Assembly (NCBI GenBank): GCA_963718755.1
Contig: OY970376.1
Coordinates: 372,001-436,000 of the forward strand
Direction of reading: 5' to 3'
Source of the DNA: VRUE01 sp963718755
GTDB taxonomy: Bacteria > Actinomycetota > Thermoleophilia > Solirubrobacterales > 70-9
Length of the DNA stretch: 64,000 nt
Shown here: in pieces, positions 31,484 to 40,207 of the stretch
How positions within the stretch are numbered: the stretch's first letter is position 1
How the letters are laid out: every line of letters begins with the position of its first letter
Translations under genes and position numbers: made by a program
Notes under the pieces: generated by a model
Databases searched by the model: none
Seen by the model: the letters and a program-made list of their open reading frames with translations, nothing else
What the model was told of the DNA's origin: nothing

Positions 31484-33478
31484 ATGGCCGAGCACAGACT
31501 GCCCCAGCGCGACCGCCCCTGGGTGATGCGCACTTACGCGGGCCACTCCGACGCCCGCCGCTCAAACGAGCTCTACAAGGGCAACCTTGCCAAGGGCCAG
31601 ACGGGCCTCTCGATCGCCTTCGACCTGCCGACCCAGACCGGCTATGACCCCGATCACGTCCTCGCCCGCGGCGAGGTCGGCAAGGTCGGCGTCTCGGTTG
31701 CCCACAAGGGCGACATGCACCAGCTCCTCGACGGGATCCCGCTCGACGAGATGAACACCTCGATGACGATCAATGCGACCGCCGCCTGGCTGCTCGGCCT
31801 CTACGTCACGGTCGCCGAGGAGAACGGGGTCGCCCGCGACAAGCTCAAGGGGACGACGCAGAACGACATCATCAAGGAGTACCTCTCGCGCGGCACCTAC
31901 GCCTTCCCGCCGGAGCCCTCGATGCGGCTGATCGCCGACATGGTCGCCTTCTCGGTCAACGAGGTGCCGAGCTGGAACCCGACCAACATCTGCAGCTACC
32001 ACCTGCAGGAGGCCGGAGCGACGCCGGTGCAGGAGATCGCCTACGCGCTCTCGACCGGGATCGCGGTGCTCGACGAAGTCAAAGCGCGCGGCCAGGTCGC
32101 CGAGGCGGACTTCCCCAAGGTCTTCGGCCGCATCTCCTTCTTCGTCAACGCCGGCATCCGCCTGATCGAGGAGATCGCCAAGCTGCGCGCGATGGGCCGG
32201 CTCTGGAACGAGATCGGCCGCGAGCGCTACGGCGTGACCGACGAGAAGATGCTGCGCTTCCGCTACGGCGTCCAGGTCAACTCGCTCGGCCTGACCGAGG
32301 CCCAGCCGGAGAACAACATCCAGCGGATCGTGCTCGAGGCGCTGGCGGTGACGCTGAGCCGCGATGCCCGCGCCCGCGCCCTGCAGCTCCCTGCCTGGAA
32401 CGAGGCGATGGGCCTCCCTCGCCCCTGGGACCAGCAGTGGAGCCTGCGCATCCAGCAGGTTCTCGCCAACGAGACCGACCTGCTCGAGTACCCCGACGTC
32501 TTCGAGGGATCGGTGGTGATGGACGGCCTGGTCGACGAGCTGAGCGACGGCGCCCGCGCCGAGATGGCGGTGGTCGAGGAGCACGGCGGCGCGGTTGCCG
32601 CGGTGCCCTATATGAAGGCGCGCCTGGTCGAGTCCCACCGCGAGCGGGTGGCGCGGATCGAGAGTGGCGAGCTAAAGGTAGTCGGCCAGAACAGCTTCAC
32701 CGAGAGCGAGGAATCGCCCCTTACCGCCGGTGCCGACGGCGGCATCCTCACCCCCGACCCCGAGGTTGAGCGCGAGCGAGTCGAGGCGCTGGAGCAGTGG
32801 AAGGCCGAGCGTGACGAGGACGCGGTTACACAGGCGCTGGAGGAGCTCGGGCGGATCGCCCGCGACGAGAGCGCAAACGTGATGCCGGCAACGATCGCCG
32901 CGGCAAAAACCGGGGCAACGACCGGCGAGTGGGCTGAGGTGCTGCGCGAGGCATTTGGCGCCTATCGGGCACCAACCGGCGTCGACGGCGCCGCGCCCCC
33001 TGGCAACCGCGAGGAGCTGACGGCCATCCGCGGCCGCGTCGACGAGGTATCCGAGCGGATCGGCCATCGGATCAAGATCCTGGTCGGTAAGCCCGGCCTC
33101 GACGGCCACTCCAACGGCTCCGAGCAGATCGCCCTGCGCGCCCGCGACGCCGGCATGGAGGTGATCTACCAGGGTATCCGCCTCACCCCCGAGGAGATCG
33201 CCGAGTCCGCCCTGCAGGAGGACGTCGACGTGGTCGGCCTCTCGATCCTCTCGGGCTCCCACCTCGAGCTGGTGCCGGACGTCGTCCGCAGGCTGCGCGA
33301 CGAGGGCGTCGACGCCCCGGTGGTCGCCGGGGGCATCATTCCCCCGGCTGACGCCAAGCGCCTGCGCGAGGCCGGGGTCGACGGCGTCTACACGCCCAAG
33401 GACTTCGACATCAACAAGATCATGGGCGAGATCGTCACGCTGGTCGAGCAGCGCGCCGCGGCTGCCGCCGCCGCCTGA
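31484..33478 (+). CDS. ecm: Ethylmalonyl-CoA mutase-like (MeaA) B12 enzyme
   Basis: 664 residues from ATG 31484; a GTG at 31463 falls in the palindrome and is less likely. The mutase barrel has RTYAGHSDARRSNELYKGNLAKGQTGLSIAFDLPTQTGYD split over family blocks and SWNPTNICSYHLQEAGATPVQE. The fused C-terminal cobalamin domain has GKPGLDGHSNGSEQIA, with the DxHxxG motif whose histidine binds cobalt, and GLSILSGSHLELVP. This single-chain form with GLDGHSNG is typical of Ecm/MeaA rather than the two-chain methylmalonyl-CoA mutase. It converts ethylmalonyl-CoA to methylsuccinyl-CoA, the step after Ccr. Confidence 0.92.
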   Translation: MAEHRLPQRDRPWVMRTYAGHSDARRSNELYKGNLAKGQTGLSIAFDLPTQTGYDPDHVLARGEVGKVGVSVAHKGDMHQLLDGIPLDEMNTSMTINATAAWLLGLYVTVAEENGVARDKLKGTTQNDIIKEYLSRGTYAFPPEPSMRLIADMVAFSVNEVPSWNPTNICSYHLQEAGATPVQEIAYALSTGIAVLDEVKARGQVAEADFPKVFGRISFFVNAGIRLIEEIAKLRAMGRLWNEIGRERYGVTDEKMLRFRYGVQVNSLGLTEAQPENNIQRIVLEALAVTLSRDARARALQLPAWNEAMGLPRPWDQQWSLRIQQVLANETDLLEYPDVFEGSVVMDGLVDELSDGARAEMAVVEEHGGAVAAVPYMKARLVESHRERVARIESGELKVVGQNSFTESEESPLTAGADGGILTPDPEVERERVEALEQWKAERDEDAVTQALEELGRIARDESANVMPATIAAAKTGATTGEWAEVLREAFGAYRAPTGVDGAAPPGNREELTAIRGRVDEVSERIGHRIKILVGKPGLDGHSNGSEQIALRARDAGMEVIYQGIRLTPEEIAESALQEDVDVVGLSILSGSHLELVPDVVRRLRDEGVDAPVVAGGIIPPADAKRLREAGVDGVYTPKDFDINKIMGEIVTLVEQRAAAAAAA

Positions 33479-33524
33479 ACGCCATCGCCCCGCGCCAAAG
33501 CCCGGGTCGCGCCACAATTAGCCA

Positions 33525-34091
33525 ATGAGCGAGCTCAACGGGGACCGCTCGGCCTGGCTGCGCTGCTACCGCTGCTGGTCCCAGAACCTCGAGATCCAGA
33601 TCCACTACGACGCGATCCGCCGCATCGACCCCGACACCGGCATTCCAACGGAAGGGATCGACGAAGTGCAGGAAGCCGCCGTGCAGTGCCTCGACTGCAT
33701 GCACGACCAACCCCACCTGACCTTTCAAGACGATCGGGTCGTGCCGATCGAGGACCGTTGGGAACGGATGGTTGCGGGCACCCCCTGGGTCGCCTCCTGC
33801 ACGGTCACCGTCGACCAGGACCGGGTCGAGAGCTGCGCCGGGCCGGAAGCGGCCGAGCTGCTCGCCTACGGCGCCCTCGGTGAGGCCGGCGTGCGCGAGT
33901 TCTTCGCCCACGTCCGCTTCCACAAGCACGACGAGGAGCGGATCGTCGTCCACATGCTGGTCGAGCTCTACGCTCGCTCAGCCGAGGAGGCGAGCGAGGT
34001 GCTCGAGGCAGCCGCTCACGGCCTGCTCGAGATCACCTCGCTGGCAGAGGAGTCCCGCCCACCGGCGCATGCCTCCGACGAGGCGCACTGA
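33525..34091 (+). CDS. Zinc-ribbon-like protein, unknown
   Basis: 188 residues. An N-terminal CYRCW and a second CLDC pair, about 40 residues apart, suggest a zinc ribbon. The rest is alpha/beta, with ERIVVHMLVELYARSAEEASEVLEAAAHGLLEI at the end. No family is recognised. It lies 46 bp after the mutase on the same strand and may be read from the same transcript. Confidence 0.7.
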   Translation: MSELNGDRSAWLRCYRCWSQNLEIQIHYDAIRRIDPDTGIPTEGIDEVQEAAVQCLDCMHDQPHLTFQDDRVVPIEDRWERMVAGTPWVASCTVTVDQDRVESCAGPEAAELLAYGALGEAGVREFFAHVRFHKHDEERIVVHMLVELYARSAEEASEVLEAAAHGLLEITSLAEESRPPAHASDEAH

Positions 34092-34182
34092 GCGGCCCAA
34101 CCAACCCTCGTTTACTCATATATACGTCCAGTTTGTCTTGACATAGGTCAGCCGGGGGGCCGCGCGGTCCGACCCCTCGGGG

Positions 34183-35076
34183 GTGAACGCCCCCGCTTCC
34201 CGCCTGATCGTCCTCCTGCTCTCAGCGTTACTGACCGCCTGCCTGCTGGCGCCAGCGGTGGCGCCAGCGGCCGATCGCGGCGAGATGCCCGTCGCCGGCA
34301 AGCCGGGCCTCGGCAGCGCCCGCGTCGCCAAGGGCGGCAATGGGCAGCGGGCCCGGGCCGTGAAGAAGCGGAAGCGGCACGCTGCCCCGACGGCCAGCAG
34401 CGCCCCCTCCGCGGAGAATCCCGAGATCCTCTTCCGCGGCGATTTCGATTCGGGCTTTGACCGCTGGCATGTGCAGTCCCTCTCCTACCGGGCCAGCCTC
34501 CTCTCGAGTGGCGCCTTCGAGGGCGGGCAGGCGGCTCGCTTCGAGGTCCAACCCGGTGATGTGGAGCCAGAGACGGGCTCGCAGCGTTCCGAGGTGTCCG
34601 GGCCCACCTTCGACGAGGGTCAGGATCTCTACATCCGCGACGCGATCCGGATTCCGAGCGGCAACACCTACGAGGGGCCGTGGCAGATAATCCAGCAGCT
34701 TCACGAGGAGGACTGGAACGGCTCCCCGGGCGTGGCGGTCTTCCTCGACGAGGAGCGTCAGCTGACGCTCGGCCCCGGCGACAGCTCCCGAACCCTCTGG
34801 GACAGCGCTCCGCTGCAGAGCGATCGCTGGTATGACCTGGTCTACCGGGTGAAGCTCTCCCAGAGCTCGAGCGCCGGCTTCGTCGAAGTCTGGCTCGACG
34901 GCGTCCCGCAGAGCCTCGACAACGGCCAGACGCGGATCTACGCGCAGACCCTGCAGACGGATGCGACCTACCTCAAGGCCGGCATCTACCGATCGAAGTC
35001 GAGTTCCGGCACCAGCGTCGTCGAACACGATGCGATCCTCGTCGGCACCAGTTACGCTGCCGTCGCAGCAGGCTGA
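34183..35076 (+). CDS. Secreted polysaccharide-lyase-like protein, copy 1
   Basis: 297 residues from GTG 34183, with a signal peptide (LIVLLLSALLTACLLAPAVAPA) and a basic linker. The domain begins at about residue 80 with ILFRGDFDSGFDRWHVQSLS and contains GSQRSEVSGPTFDEGQDLYI, WQIIQQLHEEDWNGSPGVAVFL, WYDLVYRVKLSQ and YLKAGIYRSKSSSGTSVVEHD. This is the heparin-lyase-I-like polysaccharide lyase fold (concanavalin jelly roll). Its substrate is unknown. A TTGACA box lies 40 bp upstream, but no good -10 is seen. It is the first of three tandem paralogues leading into the exopolysaccharide locus. Confidence 0.85.
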   Translation: MNAPASRLIVLLLSALLTACLLAPAVAPAADRGEMPVAGKPGLGSARVAKGGNGQRARAVKKRKRHAAPTASSAPSAENPEILFRGDFDSGFDRWHVQSLSYRASLLSSGAFEGGQAARFEVQPGDVEPETGSQRSEVSGPTFDEGQDLYIRDAIRIPSGNTYEGPWQIIQQLHEEDWNGSPGVAVFLDEERQLTLGPGDSSRTLWDSAPLQSDRWYDLVYRVKLSQSSSAGFVEVWLDGVPQSLDNGQTRIYAQTLQTDATYLKAGIYRSKSSSGTSVVEHDAILVGTSYAAVAAG

Positions 35077-35179
35077 AACCCACTTGTCAAGGGCGATGCG
35101 GGTGTCGGTAGACGGATATACGACCAATCCCTAAACTGCTCCCTTCGGGCTGTGAGGTCTAGGCAGCCGTCTTCTGGGT

Positions 35180-36409
35180 ATGGGAGTGGAAATGCTGTAT
35201 CTGCTGACTACCGCCAGAGAATCTGATCGCTTGCTTTTCGGCGCCTTCGTCTTTGCCTTGGCGATGTTCATGGCTTGCGTGTTCGCGCTTGCAGCGGGGG
35301 TTGCTGGAACGCAGAGCCAGGGGGGTTCGCTGCGCACGAGCAGCGGGGCGGTGAAGAGGCTGCACCAAGTCGCTCCGCCCAAGCGGTCGGCGCTGACGAC
35401 GCGACGCGACGCCCGCCGTCGTGCCGGCGTCTCGCGTCGTGTCGCTGCAACCGGCCTGGTCGGGCCCGTACCAACGGGAACCAGCCCAGTGCCACCAGCG
35501 ACGGACACGCCGAGTCCGCACCTAGTCGCGATCGAGACGCCGGCGACCACGCCCACCTCGCCGTCTTCGCCATCGCCCGCGCCGGACCCCACCCCGCCGC
35601 CCGAACCGCCGCCGCCACCCCCCACGCCGGAAGAACCGTCGCCTCCGCCTCCGCCTCCGCCTCCGCCTCCGCCACCTCCGCCACCGCCACCGCCACCTCC
35701 GCCACCACCCCCCCCTCCTCCTCCACCCCCTCCGCCGGGCCCCCAGCCCAGCGGTGAAGTGCTGTTCAAAGCGACCTTCGACGCCGGCTTCGGCGGCTGG
35801 TACGTGCAGTCGCTGAAAGATCGCGCCACGACCCCCACCGTCGACCCCTTCGAAGGCCCACGCGCCGCCCGCTTCGAAGTCCGCCCCGGCGACGTCGAGC
35901 CGGACACGGGCTCGCAGCGCTCCGAGGTCTCGGGCCCAACCTTCGACGAGGGCGAAGATCTCTTCATTCGCGACGCGATCTCGGTCCCCGCCAACAGCAC
36001 CTTCGAAGGCCCCTGGCAGATCGTCCAGCAGCTGCACGAGGAGGACTGGAACGGCTCTCCGGGCATCGCGGTGTTCCTCGATGCCAAACCCACTTTTAGG
36101 ATCGGCGCCGGTGACGGCTCGCCCACCTACTGGACGAGCTCCACGCTCGAGAACGACCGCTGGTACGACCTGATCTATCGCGTATACCTCTCCCAGGACT
36201 CGAGCGCCGGCTTCGTCGAAGTCTGGCTCGACGGCGTCCAACAGACCCTTGCCAACGGCCAGGCGCGCATGTACGGCCAGACCATCCAGGCGCCCCAGAC
36301 GTACATCAAGGCTGGCATCTACCGCTCCAAATCGAGCACCGGCACGAGCATCGTCGAGCACGACAGCATCGTGATCGGCACCAGCTACGACGCCGTCGCC
36401 GGCGACTGA
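35180..36409 (+). CDS. Secreted polysaccharide-lyase-like protein, copy 2, with polyproline linker
   Basis: 409 residues from ATG 35180, or ATG 35192, which has GGGAGTGG before it. One N-terminal membrane helix (LLFGAFVFALAMFMACVFAL) anchors or exports it. A basic region is followed by a proline-rich linker with 32 consecutive prolines (residues about 155-186). The lyase-like domain then follows (VLFKATFDAGFGGWYVQSLK, GSQRSEVSGPTFDEGEDLFI, WQIVQQLHEEDWNGSPGIAVFL, AGIYRSKSSTGTSIVEHD), nearly identical in motif order to copies 1 and 3. The linker probably spans the cell wall. Confidence 0.87.
   Translation: MGVEMLYLLTTARESDRLLFGAFVFALAMFMACVFALAAGVAGTQSQGGSLRTSSGAVKRLHQVAPPKRSALTTRRDARRRAGVSRRVAATGLVGPVPTGTSPVPPATDTPSPHLVAIETPATTPTSPSSPSPAPDPTPPPEPPPPPPTPEEPSPPPPPPPPPPPPPPPPPPPPPPPPPPPPPPPPGPQPSGEVLFKATFDAGFGGWYVQSLKDRATTPTVDPFEGPRAARFEVRPGDVEPDTGSQRSEVSGPTFDEGEDLFIRDAISVPANSTFEGPWQIVQQLHEEDWNGSPGIAVFLDAKPTFRIGAGDGSPTYWTSSTLENDRWYDLIYRVYLSQDSSAGFVEVWLDGVQQTLANGQARMYGQTIQAPQTYIKAGIYRSKSSTGTSIVEHDSIVIGTSYDAVAGD
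35642..35737 (+). repeat. CCN/CCG-CCT tandem repeat coding 32 prolines
   Basis: Every codon from 35642 to 35737 is CCN, starting as CCTCCG hexamers and drifting to CCA and CCC forms. It lies within the linker of the second lyase-like protein and is a likely site of length variation. Confidence 0.9.
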
Positions 36410-36535
36410 GCAACTTCCCCGCGGCGCTGCTCTGTAGTCCCGCCCGTTTCGCATCCGGGCGTGCAACGGGCCGCCCAGCCCTGCTGCCGGACATGCGTCC
36501 AGAAGGCTCACCCGGCGCTCCGGAGGTGCCCGCGA

Positions 36536-37633
36536 ATGGACGAACAGGTTCGCGTGAAAAACCAATTCCACACCCTCCGCGCTCCTTGGCTATCCCTCAA
36601 CGCTCGCTCGGTCCCGGTGGCTGTTGCGCTCGCCTTCGCGCTTGTGCTGTCGCTAGGCACGGCCGACGCTCCTGCCCAGGCCAGAACCGCCGCTGCGGCG
36701 ATCGCGCTAGAGCGGCCCTACGCCGGCAGCAGCCACGCCAAGAAGACGACCGCGGTCGAGCGGCGCGCCACCAGGGACAGGAATCGCAAGCGCCGCAAGC
36801 CTCCCGCCTCCGAGCCCGCCCCCGTCCCGAGCCCAGATCCCACCCCCACGCCCAGCCCCACCCCCGCGCCGGCACCCGAGCCCGCCCCAAGCCCGGCTCC
36901 GGAACCAGCCCCTGCGCCGACGCCACAGCCCGCTCCAGCCCCAGCACCCGCTCCCCAGCCGGCCCCGGCCCCGGCTGGAACGGTTCTCTTCAACGGTGAC
37001 TTCGATGCCGGCTTCAGGGGTTGGCGCTTGCAGTCCCTCAGCTCGAGGGTGACCCTCTTCTCCAGCGCCTTTGAGGGCACGCAGGCCGCTCGGTTCGAAG
37101 TTCTCCCCGGCGACATAGAGCCAGCTACCGGCTCGCAGCGCTCCGAGGTCTCTGGACCCACCTTCGACGAGGGCGACGATCTCTATATCCGCGACGCAAT
37201 CCGTATCCCGTCCTCCTCCAACACCTACAACGTCCCCTGGCAGATCATCCAGCAGCTGCACGAGGTGGACTGGAACGGCTCGCCCGGGATGGCGGTGTTC
37301 CTCGATAACAGCCGGGCGCTGAAGATTGGCGCCGGCGACGGCTCACCGACCTTCTGGAAGAGCGCGCCGCTGCAGCCGGACCGCTGGTACGACCTGACCT
37401 ATCGCGTCAACCTCTCTCGCGACACGAAAACCGGCTTCGTCGAAGTCTGGCTCGACGGTGCGCCGCAGGCCCTAACCAACGGCCAAACGAGGATCTACGG
37501 CCAAACCATCCAGACCCCCCAGACCTACCTCAAGGCCGGCATCTACCGCTCCAAGTCCAGCACCGGGACCAGCGTCGTCGAACATGACGCTATCGTGGTC
37601 GGCTCCAGCTTCCCGGCCGTAATGGGAGGTTGA
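36536..37633 (+). CDS. Secreted polysaccharide-lyase-like protein, copy 3
   Basis: 365 residues from ATG 36536, chosen for GGAGGTG 8 bp upstream over an in-frame ATG at 36461. A signal sequence (SVPVAVALAFALVLSLGTADAP) is followed by a linker rich in PAPAP and PTPTP, then the lyase-like domain: VLFNGDFDAGFRGWRLQSLS, GSQRSEVSGPTFDEGDDLYI, WQIIQQLHEVDWNGSPGMAVFL, YDLTYRVNLSRD and KAGIYRSKSSTGTSVVEHD. The three copies differ mainly in the linker. A surface or matrix glycan is the likely target, as the next genes build an exopolysaccharide. Confidence 0.87.
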   Translation: MDEQVRVKNQFHTLRAPWLSLNARSVPVAVALAFALVLSLGTADAPAQARTAAAAIALERPYAGSSHAKKTTAVERRATRDRNRKRRKPPASEPAPVPSPDPTPTPSPTPAPAPEPAPSPAPEPAPAPTPQPAPAPAPAPQPAPAPAGTVLFNGDFDAGFRGWRLQSLSSRVTLFSSAFEGTQAARFEVLPGDIEPATGSQRSEVSGPTFDEGDDLYIRDAIRIPSSSNTYNVPWQIIQQLHEVDWNGSPGMAVFLDNSRALKIGAGDGSPTFWKSAPLQPDRWYDLTYRVNLSRDTKTGFVEVWLDGAPQALTNGQTRIYGQTIQTPQTYLKAGIYRSKSSTGTSVVEHDAIVVGSSFPAVMGG

Positions 37634-37684
37634 GCGGTGCGCCGCACCTATCTCGCGGCGATTGTGTCTCAACAAATGATCAAA

Positions 37685-37752
37685 CATTCGTCCGCAGCCG
37701 TTGCCCTCAACGGCCCCTGCAAGCCCAATTGCGGGGATTGTGCATTCGTCCG
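37685..37752. promoter_or_regulatory. Paired hairpins between direct repeats, EPS leader region
   Basis: The 264-bp gap between the third lyase gene and the sugar transferase contains GCCGTTG-CCCT-CAACGGC (37697-37714) and, directly after, a CCCC-GCA/TGC-GGGG hairpin. Both lie between two copies of CATTCGTCCG. The rest of the gap is AT-rich for this genome, as expected of a promoter. No known riboswitch core was seen. The function is unassigned. Confidence 0.4.
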
Positions 37753-37897
37753 TTAGTGCCGACACCGGGATTGTCATGGAGTTTTCCCCCATTCCTCTCT
37801 ATTTTTTAAGCGAAAAGACCATTTCCGCTGCGGTGAACCTCCCCGCCTCTAATCGTCCAATTCGTCTAATCGCCCCCGCCTGAGCCCAGATACCGCC

Positions 37898-39367
37898 ATG
37901 GAGAGCTCCACCGTCCCCCAGACCGCCGACCGGCCACTCGAAGCAGCGCAGGAGCGCACCGGCGATCCGCGGCGCCGGGCCCGCAGGCGGGGTGAAGTTC
38001 TGGCGCGGATGCTGGTCACCGGCGACATGCTCGCCGCTCTCCTTGCATCAGCGATCGTCGTCGCAGCGCTAGGGCTCACCGCAGACCTCTCCCCCAGCCT
38101 CGTCTTCGTCCTCGTCAACGGCCTGACCTGGCCGCTGGTCGCGTTCAGCATCGGCCTCTACCGCAGCGACCAGCTGTCGGCCTGGGCCTCGGCGATCTCG
38201 GAGGTCCCACGGGTCTTCGTCGCCGTAATGCTGGTCACCTGGCCCCTCTTCGCGGCCGCCTCGCTGCTCGGCCTCGACGACCGCGTGGCGCTCACCTTCC
38301 TCACCGTGGCCGCGACGGCGTCGCTGGCGGGCATCTCCAGGTCGATCGTCCGGGCCGGGCTCCATCGCGCCCCGGAGCTGCGCCAGCGCACCCTGATCCT
38401 CGGCTCCGGAGTCGTCGCCGGTCAGCTGGTGAAGAAGCTGCGCGACAACGGCCAGTTCGGGCTCGTGCCGGTCGGCATGGTCGACGACGAGGTCCACGAC
38501 GTCGGCACGCCCGACCTGCCCTGGCTGGGCCGGTTCGACGACCTCGACAAGATCATCGAGACCCAGCAGATCGACCGGGTGATCATCGCCTTCTCCCGCG
38601 CCAGCCACGAGCAGCTGCTGGAGTCGATCCGCGCCTGCCGGGATTCCGGCGTGGCGATCGACGTCGTGCCCCGGCTCTTCGAGTTCCTCGATGGCGTCCA
38701 GGCGCTGGACCAGGTCGGCGGCCTGCCGGTGCTGTCGATCGGTGCGGCCCACCTGAGCTCGATCTCGATGGCCGCCAAGCGGGGACTGGATCTGGTCGGA
38801 GCGATACTCATCATCGCGGCGTTCTCGCCGCTGATGATCGCGATCGCAATCGCGATCAAGCTCGAGTCACGCGGGCCGATCTTCTTCCGCCAGCCGCGCG
38901 CCGGCAGGCGCCGGACCAGCTTCCAGCTGATCAAGTTCCGCTCGATGTACGTCGACGCCGAGAAGCGCAAGCAGGAATGCGAGGAGCTCAACGAAGCCGG
39001 TGACGGAGTGATGTTCAAGATCCGCGACGACCCCCGCGTCACCCGCGTCGGCCGCTTCATCCGCCGCTTCTCGCTCGACGAGCTGCCGCAGCTGTTCAAC
39101 GTGGTGACGGGTGAGATGAGCCTGGTCGGGCCGCGACCGCTGATCTTCCCCGAGACCGACGCGCTCGACGAGGAATGGCACCTGCGGCGCCTCGAGCTGC
39201 GTCCTGGACTGACCGGTCCGTGGCAGATCTACGGCCGCTCGCAGAGCCCCTTCCAGGAGATGGTGCGCTTCGATTACCAGTACGTCGCGGGCTGGTCGCT
39301 GGCACGCGACATCGAGATTCTCTTCGCCACCCTGCCCGCCGTCGTTTCCGGCCGCGGCGCCTACTGA
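37898..39367 (+). CDS. Exopolysaccharide initiating sugar transferase (WbaP/WcaJ type)
   Basis: 489 residues: four N-terminal membrane helices, a central Rossmann-like CoA-binding-type domain (RTLILGSGVVAGQLVKKLRDN), a fifth helix, and the C-terminal bacterial sugar transferase domain (AKRGLDLVGAILIIAAFSPL, FFRQPRAGRRRTSFQLIKFRSM, FSLDELPQLFNVVTGEMSLVGPRP, LRPGLTGPWQIYGRS). It transfers a sugar-1-phosphate to undecaprenyl phosphate, starting repeat-unit synthesis. It opens the exopolysaccharide locus. Confidence 0.94.
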   Translation: MESSTVPQTADRPLEAAQERTGDPRRRARRRGEVLARMLVTGDMLAALLASAIVVAALGLTADLSPSLVFVLVNGLTWPLVAFSIGLYRSDQLSAWASAISEVPRVFVAVMLVTWPLFAAASLLGLDDRVALTFLTVAATASLAGISRSIVRAGLHRAPELRQRTLILGSGVVAGQLVKKLRDNGQFGLVPVGMVDDEVHDVGTPDLPWLGRFDDLDKIIETQQIDRVIIAFSRASHEQLLESIRACRDSGVAIDVVPRLFEFLDGVQALDQVGGLPVLSIGAAHLSSISMAAKRGLDLVGAILIIAAFSPLMIAIAIAIKLESRGPIFFRQPRAGRRRTSFQLIKFRSMYVDAEKRKQECEELNEAGDGVMFKIRDDPRVTRVGRFIRRFSLDELPQLFNVVTGEMSLVGPRPLIFPETDALDEEWHLRRLELRPGLTGPWQIYGRSQSPFQEMVRFDYQYVAGWSLARDIEILFATLPAVVSGRGAY

Positions 39368-39371
39368 GCGT

Positions 39372-40160
39372 TCACCGCAAGCGGCGCCTGGCTGCGGCGA
39401 TCGCCGGCGAGAGGATGACGCGCTTGCCCAGCGTCGAGAGCTTCGCCTCGAAGCGGCGCTCGCTGTCTCTGTAGTCGACGTTTATGCGGGGAATGGAGAG
39501 TGGAGAGGCATGACGCTGCCCGGTCTTGGTCGGGAGGCTGAACGCGTAGCGGTAGCCGCAGTCGGCCGCGGCCGACGCGACCCGGTCCGACCACTCGCCA
39601 AACGGATAGGCGAGCGTGTCGCAGGCACCCAGGCGCTGCTTGATCCGGGCGCGCGATTCCCAGAGCTCGTCGCGCAGAGCATCGTCGTCGAGCTCTGGAA
39701 GGTGCGGGTGGGTGAGCGTGTGGCCGCCGACCTCGAAGCCCCCCTCTTTCATCTCCTCGAGCATCGCCCAGGTAACAGACCTCATCGTCGCCGGGAAACG
39801 ATCACGATCCGCCGCCACCTCGGCCCACGCGAGCGCGCCGCCCGCGTCGACCAGCGGCGGCAGGACGAACACGAAGGCGCGGGACTCGTACTCACGCAGG
39901 AGCGGCAGGGCGGTCTCGAAGTTGTCACGGAAGCCATCATCGAAGGTGAGGAAGGCGGTCTCGCGGTCCAAGCGACCGGCGGCGGCCTCCGAGAGCGACC
40001 GCAGGTCTCCCGACCGAATGCCCCTACGCCTCAGGCAGGCGAGCTGGCGCTCGAAGAGCTCCGCCGAGATGGTCAAGTAGCGGGGGCCCTCCGGGGCGAT
40101 CGAGTGATAACAAAGGAAGGTCGCTCGCGCGGAGCGGTTTCGCAAGAGATGAGCCCCCAC
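39372..40160 (-). CDS. Polysaccharide deacetylase (NodB-like)
   Basis: 262 residues from GTG 40160. The NodB homology domain has LTFDDGFRDNFETALPLL (catalytic aspartates), EVGGHTLTHPHLPEL (metal histidines) and LAYPFGEWSDRV. It removes N- or O-acetyl groups from glycans. The enzyme has no clear signal peptide, so it may act inside the cell. It is convergent with the initiating transferase (4 bp apart) and divergent from the PssD-like gene. Confidence 0.92.
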   Translation of the reverse strand: MGAHLLRNRSARATFLCYHSIAPEGPRYLTISAELFERQLACLRRRGIRSGDLRSLSEAAAGRLDRETAFLTFDDGFRDNFETALPLLREYESRAFVFVLPPLVDAGGALAWAEVAADRDRFPATMRSVTWAMLEEMKEGGFEVGGHTLTHPHLPELDDDALRDELWESRARIKQRLGACDTLAYPFGEWSDRVASAAADCGYRYAFSLPTKTGQRHASPLSIPRINVDYRDSERRFEAKLSTLGKRVILSPAIAAARRRLR

Positions 40161-40207
40161 GGGCGGCAGTCTATGGCGACCCCCGAGATGAATACGCTCC
40201 GCAGCTG

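Noticed and set aside
37634..37897. c-di-GMP riboswitch before the exopolysaccharide operon.
   Set aside because: The GEMM-type core and tetraloop receptor could not be found, so it is listed only as an unassigned leader.
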